NCBI GenBank assembly: GCA_038748775.1
Contig: JBCDIT010000004.1
Location: 124,001-188,000, forward strand
Direction of reading: 5' to 3'
Length of the DNA stretch: 64,000 bases
From: DAIQNV01 sp038748775
GTDB taxonomy: Bacteria; Planctomycetota; Phycisphaerae; Phycisphaerales; UBA1924
The position numbers were made by a program, and so were the translations under genes. Positions 16,607 to 25,205 of this stretch are shown here, piece by piece (within the stretch, counting starts at the first letter, position 1; the number at the start of each line of letters is the position of its first letter). The notes below the pieces were generated by a model. The model had not been told where the DNA came from, did no database searches, and saw nothing but the letters and a program-made list of their open reading frames with translations.

Positions 16607-18376
16607 TCAGTCCGTCACTCGGAACGTCCGGCGGCTCTCGCGCGTTCGCCCATAGAGATCGGTGTGCCTGATCTCCAGGACGTGCGTGCCCGCAGGCAAG
16701 CCCGCCGGAAGGTCACCCGCCCACAGGTGCCGGCTGATCTGCGGCGCCGGCAGGCTCCACTTCGACCGCAGTTCCTCGGGAAGCTTCGCTTCAAACGCGT
16801 GCGTGCGGGCGTACGCAGGGTCGGGGCCCGGCGCGAACTCGAGCGGGCGCCAAGGCGTCGACTCCGCCTCAAGAACGGGGTTCGGCACGATCCGGGCGAG
16901 CACCTCGTCACCATCGGCGCCGTTGAAGACGTTCACCGTCAGAGGTGTCGACCGGCGCGCGTCCCGATCGATCACGCCCTCGCTCTCCGCCGACCCGATG
17001 AAGATCGACATCGTGTCATCCATCGGGCGACGCGCGGCGACGAAGTCCGACGTGTACCGGTTACCGTCGAACCGCAAAACCGTGTACCCGTTGGGAGCGC
17101 CATCACGCATCGTCGTGTGCGGAACCCCCGACTCGTCGCGGATCCCGTTGTACCACGACCCGGACGCCGTGACCGCGTTGACGTGGTGGTGCACCGCCTC
17201 AGGGAAGCGCTCTGGGTCACGAAGCGTGTGCTGGTTCACACCACCGGCGGCAACCGCCGAATATCCATCTTCAGGCCCGAAGAACCAGTGCTCCTGAAAG
17301 TGCGTGTGTCCCGACAGGCTCAGCGTGTGCGGGTGGCCCGACAGCGCCTCGAGCAGGTCGCGCTTCTCCGGAATGCGATGCACGCCCTCGCCGTGCATCT
17401 CCATCGGGATATGGAACGCGAGCACGATCAACTCGTCGGGCGGAACACCCTCGAGGTAGTTCGCAACAAACTCGATCTGCTCGGGAAGCAACGCACCCCG
17501 GTAGTTGTTCGTCACCGGCTTCTGGTCCCTGGGCCAGTTCGGATCGCGCCCGTTGCGGTAGCCGTTGAACCCCTGGTAGTACACGTTGTCGAGCACGATA
17601 AAGTGCACGTCAGCGTGCTGGAAGGCGTAGTTCGGCGGGCCGTACACGCGCTCGAACGTCTCATCGGCGTACCGATCAGGGTCCTCGCTCGTCATCGCGC
17701 TCGAGCCCGACAGGAAGTTCATGTCGTGGTTGCCATACACGTTGTACCAAGGCACCCCGAAAAGCGCCTGCGCCTGGTTGAACGGCTCGAACAAATCGAG
17801 GTTGTCCCCGACAAGGTCGCCAAGGCTGATCCCGAACGCGGCGTCGTGAACATTCCCGTCCGAGGTGATCAGCGGGTCAACGACTTCACGCCGGAAGAAG
17901 TCGATCTCTTCGAGCGAGTAGGGCTGCGGGTCGCCGAACACGATCACGGAGAACGCATCCGATTCCTCGGCCGCCGTGAGCGCGAAGTCGATCGACTCGG
18001 GCAACGCCCCAGTCGGAGCGACGCCCGCAAACACGAACCCATCGTCCGGCGACCCGTCGGGCTTGTGGATGTAGTACCCGCGAGGGATGTTGTGCGCATC
18101 GAGCGGAACCTGATACCCCCCGGGCTTCACGACAAAGACGATGGCATCATCGCCGTCGATCTCAAGGCGGTACCGCCCCGACGCATCGGTCCGCACAACC
18201 CGATGCCCATCCGACACCGCCACCCCGCTCAGCCCGGGCTCGTCAGACTGACGGACGCCATCACCGTTGCGGTCGTGGAAAACAACACCCCTGGCTTCCA
18301 AGGCCGAGACGGACCCCGCCGCCGCGGCAAGGGTGAACAGCGAAAACACGGACAACCGAACGGGGCAACGGCGCAT
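16607..18376 (-). CDS. secreted calcineurin-like phosphoesterase
   Basis: After a signal peptide (ending VSA-LE) comes an SdrD-B/MetallophosN-like beta domain with the calcium-loop motif DRNGDGVRQSDEPGLSGV. The catalytic domain has the metallophosphatase signatures FGDPQP, GDLVGDN, GNHD (in NVYGNHDMNF), FHIPM and SGHTHFQEHW, which supply the two-metal ligands. The C-terminal beta domain ends in a Gly-rich stretch and LEIRHTDLYGRTRE. Length (589 residues) and three-domain order match the MetallophosN-Metallophos-MetallophosC family. The substrate, a phosphate ester outside the cytoplasm, is unknown. Confidence 0.9.
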   Translation of the reverse strand: MRRCPVRLSVFSLFTLAAAAGSVSALEARGVVFHDRNGDGVRQSDEPGLSGVAVSDGHRVVRTDASGRYRLEIDGDDAIVFVVKPGGYQVPLDAHNIPRGYYIHKPDGSPDDGFVFAGVAPTGALPESIDFALTAAEESDAFSVIVFGDPQPYSLEEIDFFRREVVDPLITSDGNVHDAAFGISLGDLVGDNLDLFEPFNQAQALFGVPWYNVYGNHDMNFLSGSSAMTSEDPDRYADETFERVYGPPNYAFQHADVHFIVLDNVYYQGFNGYRNGRDPNWPRDQKPVTNNYRGALLPEQIEFVANYLEGVPPDELIVLAFHIPMEMHGEGVHRIPEKRDLLEALSGHPHTLSLSGHTHFQEHWFFGPEDGYSAVAAGGVNQHTLRDPERFPEAVHHHVNAVTASGSWYNGIRDESGVPHTTMRDGAPNGYTVLRFDGNRYTSDFVAARRPMDDTMSIFIGSAESEGVIDRDARRSTPLTVNVFNGADGDEVLARIVPNPVLEAESTPWRPLEFAPGPDPAYARTHAFEAKLPEELRSKWSLPAPQISRHLWAGDLPAGLPAGTHVLEIRHTDLYGRTRESRRTFRVTD

Positions 18377-18517
18377 GTCGGCGACCTCCGGGGGATTGCT
18401 CAGATGGACCGGAGCGTACCAGCGCTTGTCACGCCGATGACCGGCCGAGACCGGGCATTCCTGTTCAGCTTTGGTGAAGAATCAGAGCATCTGCCGGGGC
18501 GCCGCGCCTGTGCTTCT

Positions 18518-18553
18518 GGCGGCTCGTCCGCCGGTGCGGACGCAAGCACCGGC
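18518..18553. repeat. overlapping GC-rich hairpins (REP-like)
   Basis: GGCGG-CTCGT-CCGCC (18518-18532) and GCCGGTGC-(8 nt)-GCACCGGC (18530-18553) are both perfect and share three bases, so only one can form at a time. They lie about 40 bases past the fabF stop, between fabF and the phosphoesterase gene, both on the minus strand. They may end or stabilise the fabF transcript. Confidence 0.55.
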
Positions 18554-18589
18554 TGCAATCAGCAAATGGAGCACGTCATAGACGCGCAC

Positions 18590-19939
18590 CTACTCCACAA
18601 ACCGCTTCACACAAACCGTATCGTTCTGCCCGCCAAACCCAAACGAGTTGCTCAGGCACACGTCAATCCCGCCCGAGTTGCCCAGGTCGCGCGCCTCGTT
18701 CGGCACGTAGTCGAGGTCGCACTCGGGGTCCGGGTGGTCGAGGTTGATGGTGGGCGGCGCCCAGCCGGTCTGGATCGCCTTGACGCACGTGATCAACTCG
18801 ACGGCGCCCGCCGCCTGGATCAAGTGCCCGAGCATGCTCTTCACGCTGCTGAAGCACACACGACCGGCCTGGTCGCCGAAGACGGTCTTGACCGCCCGCG
18901 TCTCGATCCCGTCGTTCTCGGGGGTCCCTGTGCCGTGGGCGCTGAGGTACTGCACCGGCGCACGGCCCTGCGCATCGGGCGCTGTGGGGTCGATGCCGGC
19001 TTCCTCAAGGGCCTTCGACATCGCCCTCGCGGCGCCGGCGCCGTCCGGGTGAATGTCGGTGATCCGGTACGCGTCGGCGGTCGAGCCGAAGCCGGCGACC
19101 TCTGCGAGGATGGTCGCGCCGCGACGCTGGGCGTGCCCGAGTTCTTCGAGCACCACGATGCCGGCGCCCTCGCCCATCACAAAGCCGTCGCGCGTCTTGT
19201 CGAACGGGCGGCTCGCGTGCTGGGGGTCCTCGCGACGGGCGCTCATCGCCGTGAGACGAATGAAACCCGTCACGCCCAACTGGTGGATCATCGAGTGCGC
19301 GCCGCCGGCGAGCATCACGTCCGCGTCACCTCTGCGGATGATCGCGGTTGCCTCGCCCACTGCCTGCGTGCTCGCGGCGCACGCGGTCATGCAGTTCAAA
19401 GCCGGTCCGCCGAGCCCGAAGGCCCTCGCGACGTGGGTCAGGGCCACGTGGGGCTCTTGCTCGACTTCCGCGACCGCCGTCGACCGGGGCATCGCCACCT
19501 CCGCCCACCGATCCGCGATCACGTCGCGAGCCTCGTCGTCGTACCCCGCCACCTTCGCCTTCACGAACGTGTCGTAATCGAGCGGGCCCTCGCCCGATCC
19601 GAGATACAGGCCCGCCCGGTCGAGGTCGACATCGGCGGTCAACGCACCGGTCTTGTCACCCAAACCCGCACGCACCCACGCCTGCGCCGCCGAGGCGAGG
19701 GCGAACTGGGTGCCGATCGCGGCCCTCGCGTGGGCCGTGCTCGCGTCGTCCATGAAGTCAAAGAGCTCGAAGTTCTTCACCTCTGCGGCGAAGTTCGTCG
19801 TGAACGTCTGCCCCGGAAAGCGGGTAATAGGCCCGACCGCGCTCGCCCCTGAGAGAAGCTTGGTCCAGACCGAGTCGACATCCGCTCCGAGAGGGGTGAC
19901 CCAGCCCATCCCGGTGATCACGACACGACGCTTCGACAT
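18590..19939 (-). CDS. fabF: beta-ketoacyl-ACP synthase II
   Basis: This 449-residue KAS II-type condensing enzyme has the complete Cys-His-His set: Cys187 in NCMTACAAST, His335 in SAHGTGTPEND and His372 in SMLGHLIQAAG. It condenses malonyl-ACP with growing acyl-ACP chains in fatty-acid (or type II polyketide) elongation. The start at ATG 19937-19939 follows GGAAGGG and gives the normal MSKRRVVITGMG N-terminus. A hairpin CGCCCG-GGTA-CGGGCG occupies the leader about 17 bases upstream of the start. A second condensing-enzyme gene lacking these residues is found at 20989-22386. Confidence 0.93.
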   Translation of the reverse strand: MSKRRVVITGMGWVTPLGADVDSVWTKLLSGASAVGPITRFPGQTFTTNFAAEVKNFELFDFMDDASTAHARAAIGTQFALASAAQAWVRAGLGDKTGALTADVDLDRAGLYLGSGEGPLDYDTFVKAKVAGYDDEARDVIADRWAEVAMPRSTAVAEVEQEPHVALTHVARAFGLGGPALNCMTACAASTQAVGEATAIIRRGDADVMLAGGAHSMIHQLGVTGFIRLTAMSARREDPQHASRPFDKTRDGFVMGEGAGIVVLEELGHAQRRGATILAEVAGFGSTADAYRITDIHPDGAGAARAMSKALEEAGIDPTAPDAQGRAPVQYLSAHGTGTPENDGIETRAVKTVFGDQAGRVCFSSVKSMLGHLIQAAGAVELITCVKAIQTGWAPPTINLDHPDPECDLDYVPNEARDLGNSGGIDVCLSNSFGFGGQNDTVCVKRFVE

Positions 19940-19974
19940 GCTCAGCCCTTCCAACACGCCCGTACCCGGGCGTT

Positions 19975-20005
19975 CAAAAACAAACAGGGCCCGCTTCCGG
20001 GCCCC
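19975..20005 (-). terminator. rho-independent terminator on the minus strand
   Basis: Read on the minus strand, GGGCCCG-GAAG-CGGGCCC (plus positions 19987-20004) is followed by TGTTTGTTTTTG. It lies 12 bases beyond the stop of the GxxExxY-type gene and 36 bases before the fabF start, so the two genes have separate transcripts or fabF depends on read-through. Confidence 0.85.
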
Positions 20006-20016
20006 GCAGGGTGGAA

Positions 20017-20715
20017 TCAGTCTTCCGATTCGTCCTCATCGCCCTCGTCGTCGTCCTCGTACTCCTCGTCGTCATCATCGTCTTCGTACTCGTCGTCATC
20101 GTCGTCGGTCTCGCCGCGAAGCTCACGGAGCTTGTCGGGGTTGAGCACCCGCACGAGACCGTCCTTGAGGCGACGCTCGCCGAAGTTGATGATCAGACCG
20201 AGTTCAAGATCCGCGGCCCGCAGCTGCGCCCGCAGCTCGGAACGAGGCTGCATGTCGATGTGCGTGTGCTCCGCCATCAGCTTCACCAGGAAGCGGCTCC
20301 CGATGAACAGGTCGCAGCTCACCTTGCAGACGACTTCGCCGTCGAACTCGACTTCGAACAGGTGATCCTGCTCGAACGCGATCTCTTCGGCCTTGAGCTC
20401 GATCGCCAAGGCGTTGAGGTACGCCTCCCTCGGGTAGCCGGGGCCGAGTTCTTTGTGCACCTCGATCGCGCACCCGATGACGCGGCGGCTCAGTTCGGTG
20501 AGCGCCGGGTCGAGATCGGTGAGGGGAACTCCGCGCCGCTGACCCCGGTCGAAGTCGCCGCCGTCCCGGTTGCCGTCGCGATAGCCGCCGCCCCCACGAT
20601 GACCACCGCCACCCCGGTAGCCGCCTCCGCCCCGGTGTCCGCCGCCTCGGTGTCCGCCACCGTGCCCGCCGCCATATCCACCACCACCGCCGCCGCGTCT
20701 GTAGTCACCGTTCAA
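20017..20715 (-). CDS. GxxExxY/PDDEXK_3-type protein with RGG-like N-terminus and acidic tail
   Basis: The central domain (residues about 75-180) is the GxxExxY family: VIGCAIEVHKELGPGYPREA, NALAIELKAEEIAFEQDHLF and VSCDLFIGSRFLVKLMAE. The family belongs to the PD-(D/E)XK nuclease superfamily. The Asp of CDLF is kept, but the usual ELK triplet is replaced by VKLM, so nuclease activity is doubtful. The N-terminal 60 residues are RGG-like repeats (RGGGGYRGGGGHRGGGG) and the last 35 are almost all Asp/Glu. The chosen TTG start (20713-20715) has GGAG seven bases upstream; no in-frame ATG fits better. A nucleic-acid-associated role is inferred from the RGG tract. Confidence 0.75.
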   Translation of the reverse strand: MNGDYRRGGGGGGYGGGHGGGHRGGGHRGGGGYRGGGGHRGGGGYRDGNRDGGDFDRGQRRGVPLTDLDPALTELSRRVIGCAIEVHKELGPGYPREAYLNALAIELKAEEIAFEQDHLFEVEFDGEVVCKVSCDLFIGSRFLVKLMAEHTHIDMQPRSELRAQLRAADLELGLIINFGERRLKDGLVRVLNPDKLRELRGETDDDDDEYEDDDDDEEYEDDDEGDEDESED

Positions 20716-20988
20716 CGTTCGTCTCCAAAGAATCCAAAGCGTGGGGTCGACCGGAGCGGTTCGCCGCTCTCGCCGCCCGAAGTCCAGTTTCGCCCGTCCA
20801 ACGCACCAATCGGCCCCGATCCCGAGGGTCGAAGATCCAAATGACGCGCCCCGGGGCGCCGAAGCCCAACGAAGCACCACCCAGGACCGATACGACGCGG
20901 CCCGCGAGCGGAATCCCGGTGCGGTGCATGAAACACCGGACCGATCAGATTGTTCCTCTCTCAACCCTTCCGAACCACCCGGACAGAA

Positions 20989-22386
20989 TTACCCAGATCG
21001 CCTGAACACCATCGCCGCGCACTGGCCTCCGATCGAACTCGCGCACGCGAGCACGTGGGTCAGATCCACCTCCCTCGGTGGGGCCATCCCGACATCCAGA
21101 CCTACAACCGGGGTCCCATGATGCACCCTGGCGGGCAATCGCTGCTCTCGGAGGCAGAGCGACGCAAGGGCGGCCTGGAGCGCCCCGTGCCCGGCTGAGC
21201 AGGAGCCAAGGTTCGGGGTCATCGTCACGAGTGGGATCGACGCGAGGCGATCGCCAAATACTTCGCGCAACGATCCCGCTTCGCGCGCATCGGCCTCCGG
21301 AGCCCCAATCGCGCCCGGCACAACCGCGTCGATCTCCTGAGGGCCGATCCCCGCGTCTGCGAGGGCCGAGCGGATCGAACGCGTCAGCGCCCGGTCCGCT
21401 GGCAAGCCCGCAAGCCCGCCCGACCAATCGATGGCGGGCCCATCGAAAGCACCTGGCAGCGGCGCATCGAGCGACTGACCGGCCCCGAACCCGACGATTT
21501 CGGCGTACACCGGCGCCGATCGGCTCGCCGCGTGGTCCGCGTCCTCGGCGATGAGAATCCCGGCGCCCTCGCCGATCAGCGTTCCCGGGCTGGCGCCGTC
21601 GTAAGGGCGGATCACCGTCGCGCCGTCGACCCCGGGCGTCGATCGGGTGTCCGCGAGCCTGCCCACAACCGCGGTCCGCATGATCCCCATCAGGTTGACC
21701 TTGCTCTCGCCACCTCCGGCGAAACAGGCGTCGGCGTCGCCCCGCTCGATCACGCGGCTCGCCTCGCCCAGGCTCAGCAGCCCGCTCGCCTCGGCCGCGA
21801 GGATCGTGTTCGACGGTCCCTCGGCGCCGTGGATGATTGTCACGTGGCACGCGAGCATGTTCGGGAGGTACTTGAGCATCCAGAGCGGCGGCAAGTTGTC
21901 CATCGCCCCGCCGCCACCGTCGCCGGCGCCCCATCGGGCCCAACTGAACGTTCCGTCGTCATCGACGCTCGTGGAGAGGGCCTTGGCGGTTTCGACGGTG
22001 TCTGCCGCGATCAGCCCGGCGCCGATCTGGCACCCCAGGCGATGTCCGAACATCTCGAACCCCGACTCGACCGCGAGGTCCGTCGTTTCCCCGCTTCCTC
22101 GGGTCACAAGACCGGCATCACGGGCCGCGAGTTGGGCTGCACCGACCGCCAACTCGATATCCCGGGCCATGACCTTGGTGGCCTTGCGGTAGGGTCTAGG
22201 AACGACCTTGCGGACGTCGAAGCCCTCAAGCTCACCCATGATGGTGCTCGGGAATTGCTCGCTCTCGAACCGCTCGACGGGCGCGAGCCCGCAACGCGAT
22301 TCCAGCAAGCCGCCCCAGAAGGATCCAGTGTCCACCCCCAAGCTGGTGGTGCACCCAACGCCCGTAATCACAACCCGTCTTTGCAT
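20989..22386 (-). CDS. ketosynthase-fold protein without catalytic triad (chain-length-factor-like)
   Basis: The protein has the KAS fold (start RRVVITGVGCTTSLGVDTGS, and GEGAGILIAEDADHA as in FabF), but all three catalytic positions differ. Where FabF has TACAAST it has LAAEAS (Cys to Glu), HGTGTPEND is GAIGAPEAD, and LGH is LGS. Losing the Cys while keeping the fold is what defines the chain-length-factor subunits of type II polyketide, aryl polyene and related systems, which pair with an active ketosynthase. The nearby fabF is a possible partner, but no ACP, ketoreductase or dehydratase genes lie next to it. A TTG three bases upstream is an alternative start. Confidence 0.8.
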   Translation of the reverse strand: MQRRVVITGVGCTTSLGVDTGSFWGGLLESRCGLAPVERFESEQFPSTIMGELEGFDVRKVVPRPYRKATKVMARDIELAVGAAQLAARDAGLVTRGSGETTDLAVESGFEMFGHRLGCQIGAGLIAADTVETAKALSTSVDDDGTFSWARWGAGDGGGGAMDNLPPLWMLKYLPNMLACHVTIIHGAEGPSNTILAAEASGLLSLGEASRVIERGDADACFAGGGESKVNLMGIMRTAVVGRLADTRSTPGVDGATVIRPYDGASPGTLIGEGAGILIAEDADHAASRSAPVYAEIVGFGAGQSLDAPLPGAFDGPAIDWSGGLAGLPADRALTRSIRSALADAGIGPQEIDAVVPGAIGAPEADAREAGSLREVFGDRLASIPLVTMTPNLGSCSAGHGALQAALASLCLREQRLPARVHHGTPVVGLDVGMAPPREVDLTHVLACASSIGGQCAAMVFRRSG

Positions 22387-22406
22387 CAAGCCGCGAGTCT
22401 ACGGGC

Positions 22407-22976
22407 ATGCCCCCCTCGGGGCCAGCAATGTTCTCGGACGATTCGAGGCCCAGGGGTCGGCCTGCCGATGCCCCAGAGATGGACCGCGGGACCAAAGGCC
22501 GACCCAGGGGACGCTCCAGGCGGGCGTCGGAAGTGGCGCGCTGGTTCATGCTCGTCGCCGGCCTCGCCGCGATTTCCGCCAGCGTTCTCGCCAGCGCCGA
22601 GCACGACCTCAGGCTCGCCAGGCACCAGCGTGACGTCGCATTCGCCGCCGAACGCGACCGTCTCGCAAGGCTCGACCGCCACGATACGTTCCTCGAGGCG
22701 GTTTCCCGGGGGGACGAACTGCTGATGCACACCCTTGTGCGCACGCAGTTCGAAGCGGGGACGGGGCTCGGTGCCGACGCCGGCCGTGAGAGAGAAGCCA
22801 CCTTCTGGGCCCACCTCGAGCCCGACCCGTTCGCCCGTCCGGCGCCGCCGGAGCCGACCTCGCTGCTCGCCCGCATCGCAACAGATGATCGACGGCGGCT
22901 CTGGGTGATCGCGATCGCCGGGGTGCTTGTGCTCGTCGGGCTGTTGCCCTCCGATGCCCCATACCGTTCGGAGTGA
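22407..22976 (+). CDS. hypothetical membrane protein upstream of rnpA
   Basis: The frame encodes two predicted transmembrane helices, WFMLVAGLAAISASVL and LWVIAIAGVLVLVGLLP, separated by about 95 polar residues with Arg/Asp-rich helical character (RDVAFAAERDRLARLDRHD). I do not recognise a family. The 3' end overlaps the rnpA start (GTGA), which suggests translational coupling. The start is uncertain: ATG at 22407, 22428 or 22479 are all possible, and 22479 would put the first helix near residue 22. The usual rnpA neighbour rpmH is not found here. Confidence 0.6.
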   Translation: MPPSGPAMFSDDSRPRGRPADAPEMDRGTKGRPRGRSRRASEVARWFMLVAGLAAISASVLASAEHDLRLARHQRDVAFAAERDRLARLDRHDTFLEAVSRGDELLMHTLVRTQFEAGTGLGADAGREREATFWAHLEPDPFARPAPPEPTSLLARIATDDRRRLWVIAIAGVLVLVGLLPSDAPYRSE

Positions 22977-23413
22977 CCCAGACCCAAGGCCAACCCCGTT
23001 CCTTCGGCGCCGCGCGGCTGCTGACGTTCCGACGCCGGCACCGGTTGACCCATGCCCGTGAGTTCCAAGCGGTGTTCGCCGCGAAGCTCCGCAAGTCGGC
23101 GGGGCCGCTGACCGTCTTTGCTCACCCGACCGATCGCGCCGAACCCCGGCTCGGGCTGTCGATCGGCAAGCGCGTGGGGATCGCGGTGGTGCGCAACCGC
23201 CTGAAGCGTCAACTCCGCGAGGCGTTCAGGCACACCAGAGAAGAGTTACCAAGGCCGTCTGAAGAAGGCAGCTACGACCTCGTCGTGTCGTCGAGGCCTC
23301 ACGCCGCCCTGGCCCAGACCGAGTACCGAAAGCTGTTCGCCGACGCCGTGCGCCGCGCGCACAAAGAGCACGTCAAGCGTCAGCGCCGTGATGCGCCCGA
23401 GGACAAGGCATGA
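22973..23413 (+). CDS. rnpA: ribonuclease P protein component
   Basis: The 146-residue protein carries the RnpA signature: RLTHAREFQAVF, then PRLGLSIGKRVGIAVVRNRL and KRQLREAFR, the RNR-type basic helix that binds the RNA subunit and precursor tRNA leader. It is the protein cofactor for tRNA 5'-end maturation. The GTG start overlaps the stop of the upstream membrane gene, and the 3' end overlaps yidD by ATGA. rnpA-yidD order is conserved in many bacteria. Confidence 0.93.
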   Translation: MTQTQGQPRSFGAARLLTFRRRHRLTHAREFQAVFAAKLRKSAGPLTVFAHPTDRAEPRLGLSIGKRVGIAVVRNRLKRQLREAFRHTREELPRPSEEGSYDLVVSSRPHAALAQTEYRKLFADAVRRAHKEHVKRQRRDAPEDKA

Positions 23414-23733
23414 GCGACAAGCATGCCGTGCCATCCGAACTCGGACCCATCGCTCGGATCGCGAACGCGCCGTTCGTTGGCTTCATCCGGCTGTATCAAC
23501 TGACGTTGCGTCCCGTGATGGGCCGGCAGTGCCGGTTCTCGCCGACCTGCTCGGACTATGGGCTCGAGGCCTATCGCCTTCATGGGCCGATTCGCGGCAC
23601 GCGGCTCACCGTGTGGCGGATCTTGCGCTGCCAGCCGTTCTGCAAATGCGGCTACGACCCGGTCCCGATCCCGGGGATCTCGCCCGATCCTTCGGGCGAA
23701 CCAAAGAAAGCCCCGTCGTTGGCCGATCGATGA
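23410..23733 (+). CDS. yidD: membrane protein insertion efficiency factor
   Basis: Short protein (107 residues) with the YidD family core: FIRLYQLTLRP, GRQCRFSPTCSDYGLEAYRLHG, RLTVWRILRCQPFCKCGYDPVP. The conserved Cys residues and the amphipathic N-terminal helix are present. YidD is a peripheral inner-membrane protein that helps YidC-dependent insertion of membrane proteins. The start overlaps the rnpA stop. yidC itself is not seen in the window. Confidence 0.94.
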   Translation: MSDKHAVPSELGPIARIANAPFVGFIRLYQLTLRPVMGRQCRFSPTCSDYGLEAYRLHGPIRGTRLTVWRILRCQPFCKCGYDPVPIPGISPDPSGEPKKAPSLADR

Positions 23734-23807
23734 CGTAAAGTGTCCACTAGCCAGCGTCGCGAGCCGTTGACGCCTTTCACCCGCACCCCCGCAGGAGGCC
23801 GCCCCCC

Positions 23808-24410
23808 TTGAGCCGGCTGCCCGCTAAGGAACGCCGCGAGCAGTTGCTCGACTGCGCGGCCGAGCTTTTCGCCCGCAACGGGTACGCGCGGGCCACAACG
23901 TCTCAGTTGGCCAAGGCGGCGGGTGTGACCGAGCCCATCATTTACCGTCATTTCGCCTCGAAGCGCGAGCTTTTCGTCGCGCTGATCAGGCGCACCGGCG
24001 AACGCACGCTCGCGATGTGGGGCGAGGCCCTGGCCGACGCGACTGAGCCGGCGGACCGGGTGAAGCGGCTGATCAACGGCAACCCGATGACCACGCGCGA
24101 GAACCGCGACGCGTACCGGGTGATGCTCCAGGCGATCAGCGAGGTTGACGGCGACGAGGGCCTTCAGGAGGCGCTCGACGAGCACATCCGTTCGGTGCAC
24201 ACGTTCTTGGTTAAAGAACTCGAGGTCGCCCAGGAGGCGGGCCGCGTGCCCGACCGGTTCGGCCCGGGCGTGCTGGCGTGGGTCATGATCTCGATGGGCA
24301 TGGGCTACGGCGTTCTCGACGCGATGAGCATCACCGGACGCGGGCGCGACGACAAGGGGCACCACGTCCGCGACGTGATCGCCGCGGCGATGATCAACGT
24401 CCCGAAGTAG
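23808..24410 (+). CDS. TetR-family transcriptional regulator
   Basis: The first 55 residues are a TetR DNA-binding domain: RREQLLDCAAELFARNGYAR, then TTSQLAKAAGVTEPIIYRHF, the helix-turn-helix, followed by KRELFVALI. The C-terminal 140 residues form the ligand-binding half and contain a hydrophobic stretch, GVLAWVMISMGMGYGVLDAM. The TTG start is supported by AGGAGG nine bases upstream (23793-23798). The gene is monocistronic, convergent with the pseudopilin gene 9 bases away, and no obvious target gene lies beside it. Confidence 0.9.
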   Translation: MSRLPAKERREQLLDCAAELFARNGYARATTSQLAKAAGVTEPIIYRHFASKRELFVALIRRTGERTLAMWGEALADATEPADRVKRLINGNPMTTRENRDAYRVMLQAISEVDGDEGLQEALDEHIRSVHTFLVKELEVAQEAGRVPDRFGPGVLAWVMISMGMGYGVLDAMSITGRGRDDKGHHVRDVIAAAMINVPK

Positions 24411-24419
24411 CGCTTCGAG

Positions 24420-25205
24420 TTAGGACTCCCCGGACTTCGACCGGTAGATGTCGGGAACGAGAAACTGCCAGTCCGGGTGGTCGTGGGGGCGGATCTCGTC
24501 GGACTTCTGCGGAACGAACGGGTCGTCGGTGAGGTCGCGTCCGTTGTGCCAGCGGCAGTCAGGGCTCCCGGTGTCGAGAAAGGCAAACAGTTCGGCGTGC
24601 CCATCGAGGAACGTGTACGTTCCACGCCCCTCGTGCCAGAAGGCGTAAGGTCCGGGTCGATCTCCGTAGTAATTCGCGACATACGGAGGGCTTACGCGGA
24701 GGTCCGAGCGCACGCGGTTGGTCTCCGCGATCAAGATCGTGTGCGACGGCCGGAGGATCGACGTGTCGGCGCGGATCCCGGCGCGATCGGTGGTGTCGCG
24801 TCGCCAGAGCACGTGCCCGTTGAGCGCGTAGCTGGCGCTCACGTCGCCGATGCAGACCGCGCCGTCCTCGACGTATCCGAACTCGGCTTGGGGTCCAGGC
24901 TCCGGATGGAGAGGGCACTCCCACACGCCGGTCGCGTATCCCTCGTCAACGAAGCGATACCTCCAAGTCACGTACTCGCCTGGGGACGTAATCGTGCGAT
25001 TCTCGGGGAGCTTGCCCGCATTCGAGGCGCCGAACGCGGCGGCCGCGGCCGCGAGTTGCCTCGCGTTGCTCAGGCACTCGGTCCGTTGCCCGGAGCGCCG
25101 CGCGGCCCCGAGGATTGGTATCAGCACCAAGAGCACGACGAGCGCGATCCCGATGGTGACCACGAGTTCGATGATCGTGAAGCCTCGCCGGACGGGCGCG
25201 TTCAT
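24420..25205 (-). CDS. pseudopilin-like protein
   Basis: The ATG at 25203-25205 overlaps the stop of the sigma-factor gene (TGATG), so translation is coupled. The N-terminus MNAPVRRGFTIIELVVTIGI is a prepilin-type methylation motif with Glu at +5, followed by a hydrophobic helix. The globular part ends with YTFLDGHAELFAF, the DG-containing motif shared with the other pilin-like proteins in this window. Length is 261 residues. Expression under the same transcript as an ECF sigma factor suggests the pair forms a signalling or surface-assembly unit, which is inference. Confidence 0.85.
   Translation of the reverse strand: MNAPVRRGFTIIELVVTIGIALVVLLVLIPILGAARRSGQRTECLSNARQLAAAAAAFGASNAGKLPENRTITSPGEYVTWRYRFVDEGYATGVWECPLHPEPGPQAEFGYVEDGAVCIGDVSASYALNGHVLWRRDTTDRAGIRADTSILRPSHTILIAETNRVRSDLRVSPPYVANYYGDRPGPYAFWHEGRGTYTFLDGHAELFAFLDTGSPDCRWHNGRDLTDDPFVPQKSDEIRPHDHPDWQFLVPDIYRSKSGES

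Noticed and set aside
22386..22972. rpmH upstream of rnpA
   Set aside because: No ribosomal protein L34 motif (basic KRTxQPSxRKRxRTHGF-type sequence) is present; the space is filled by a membrane-protein frame.
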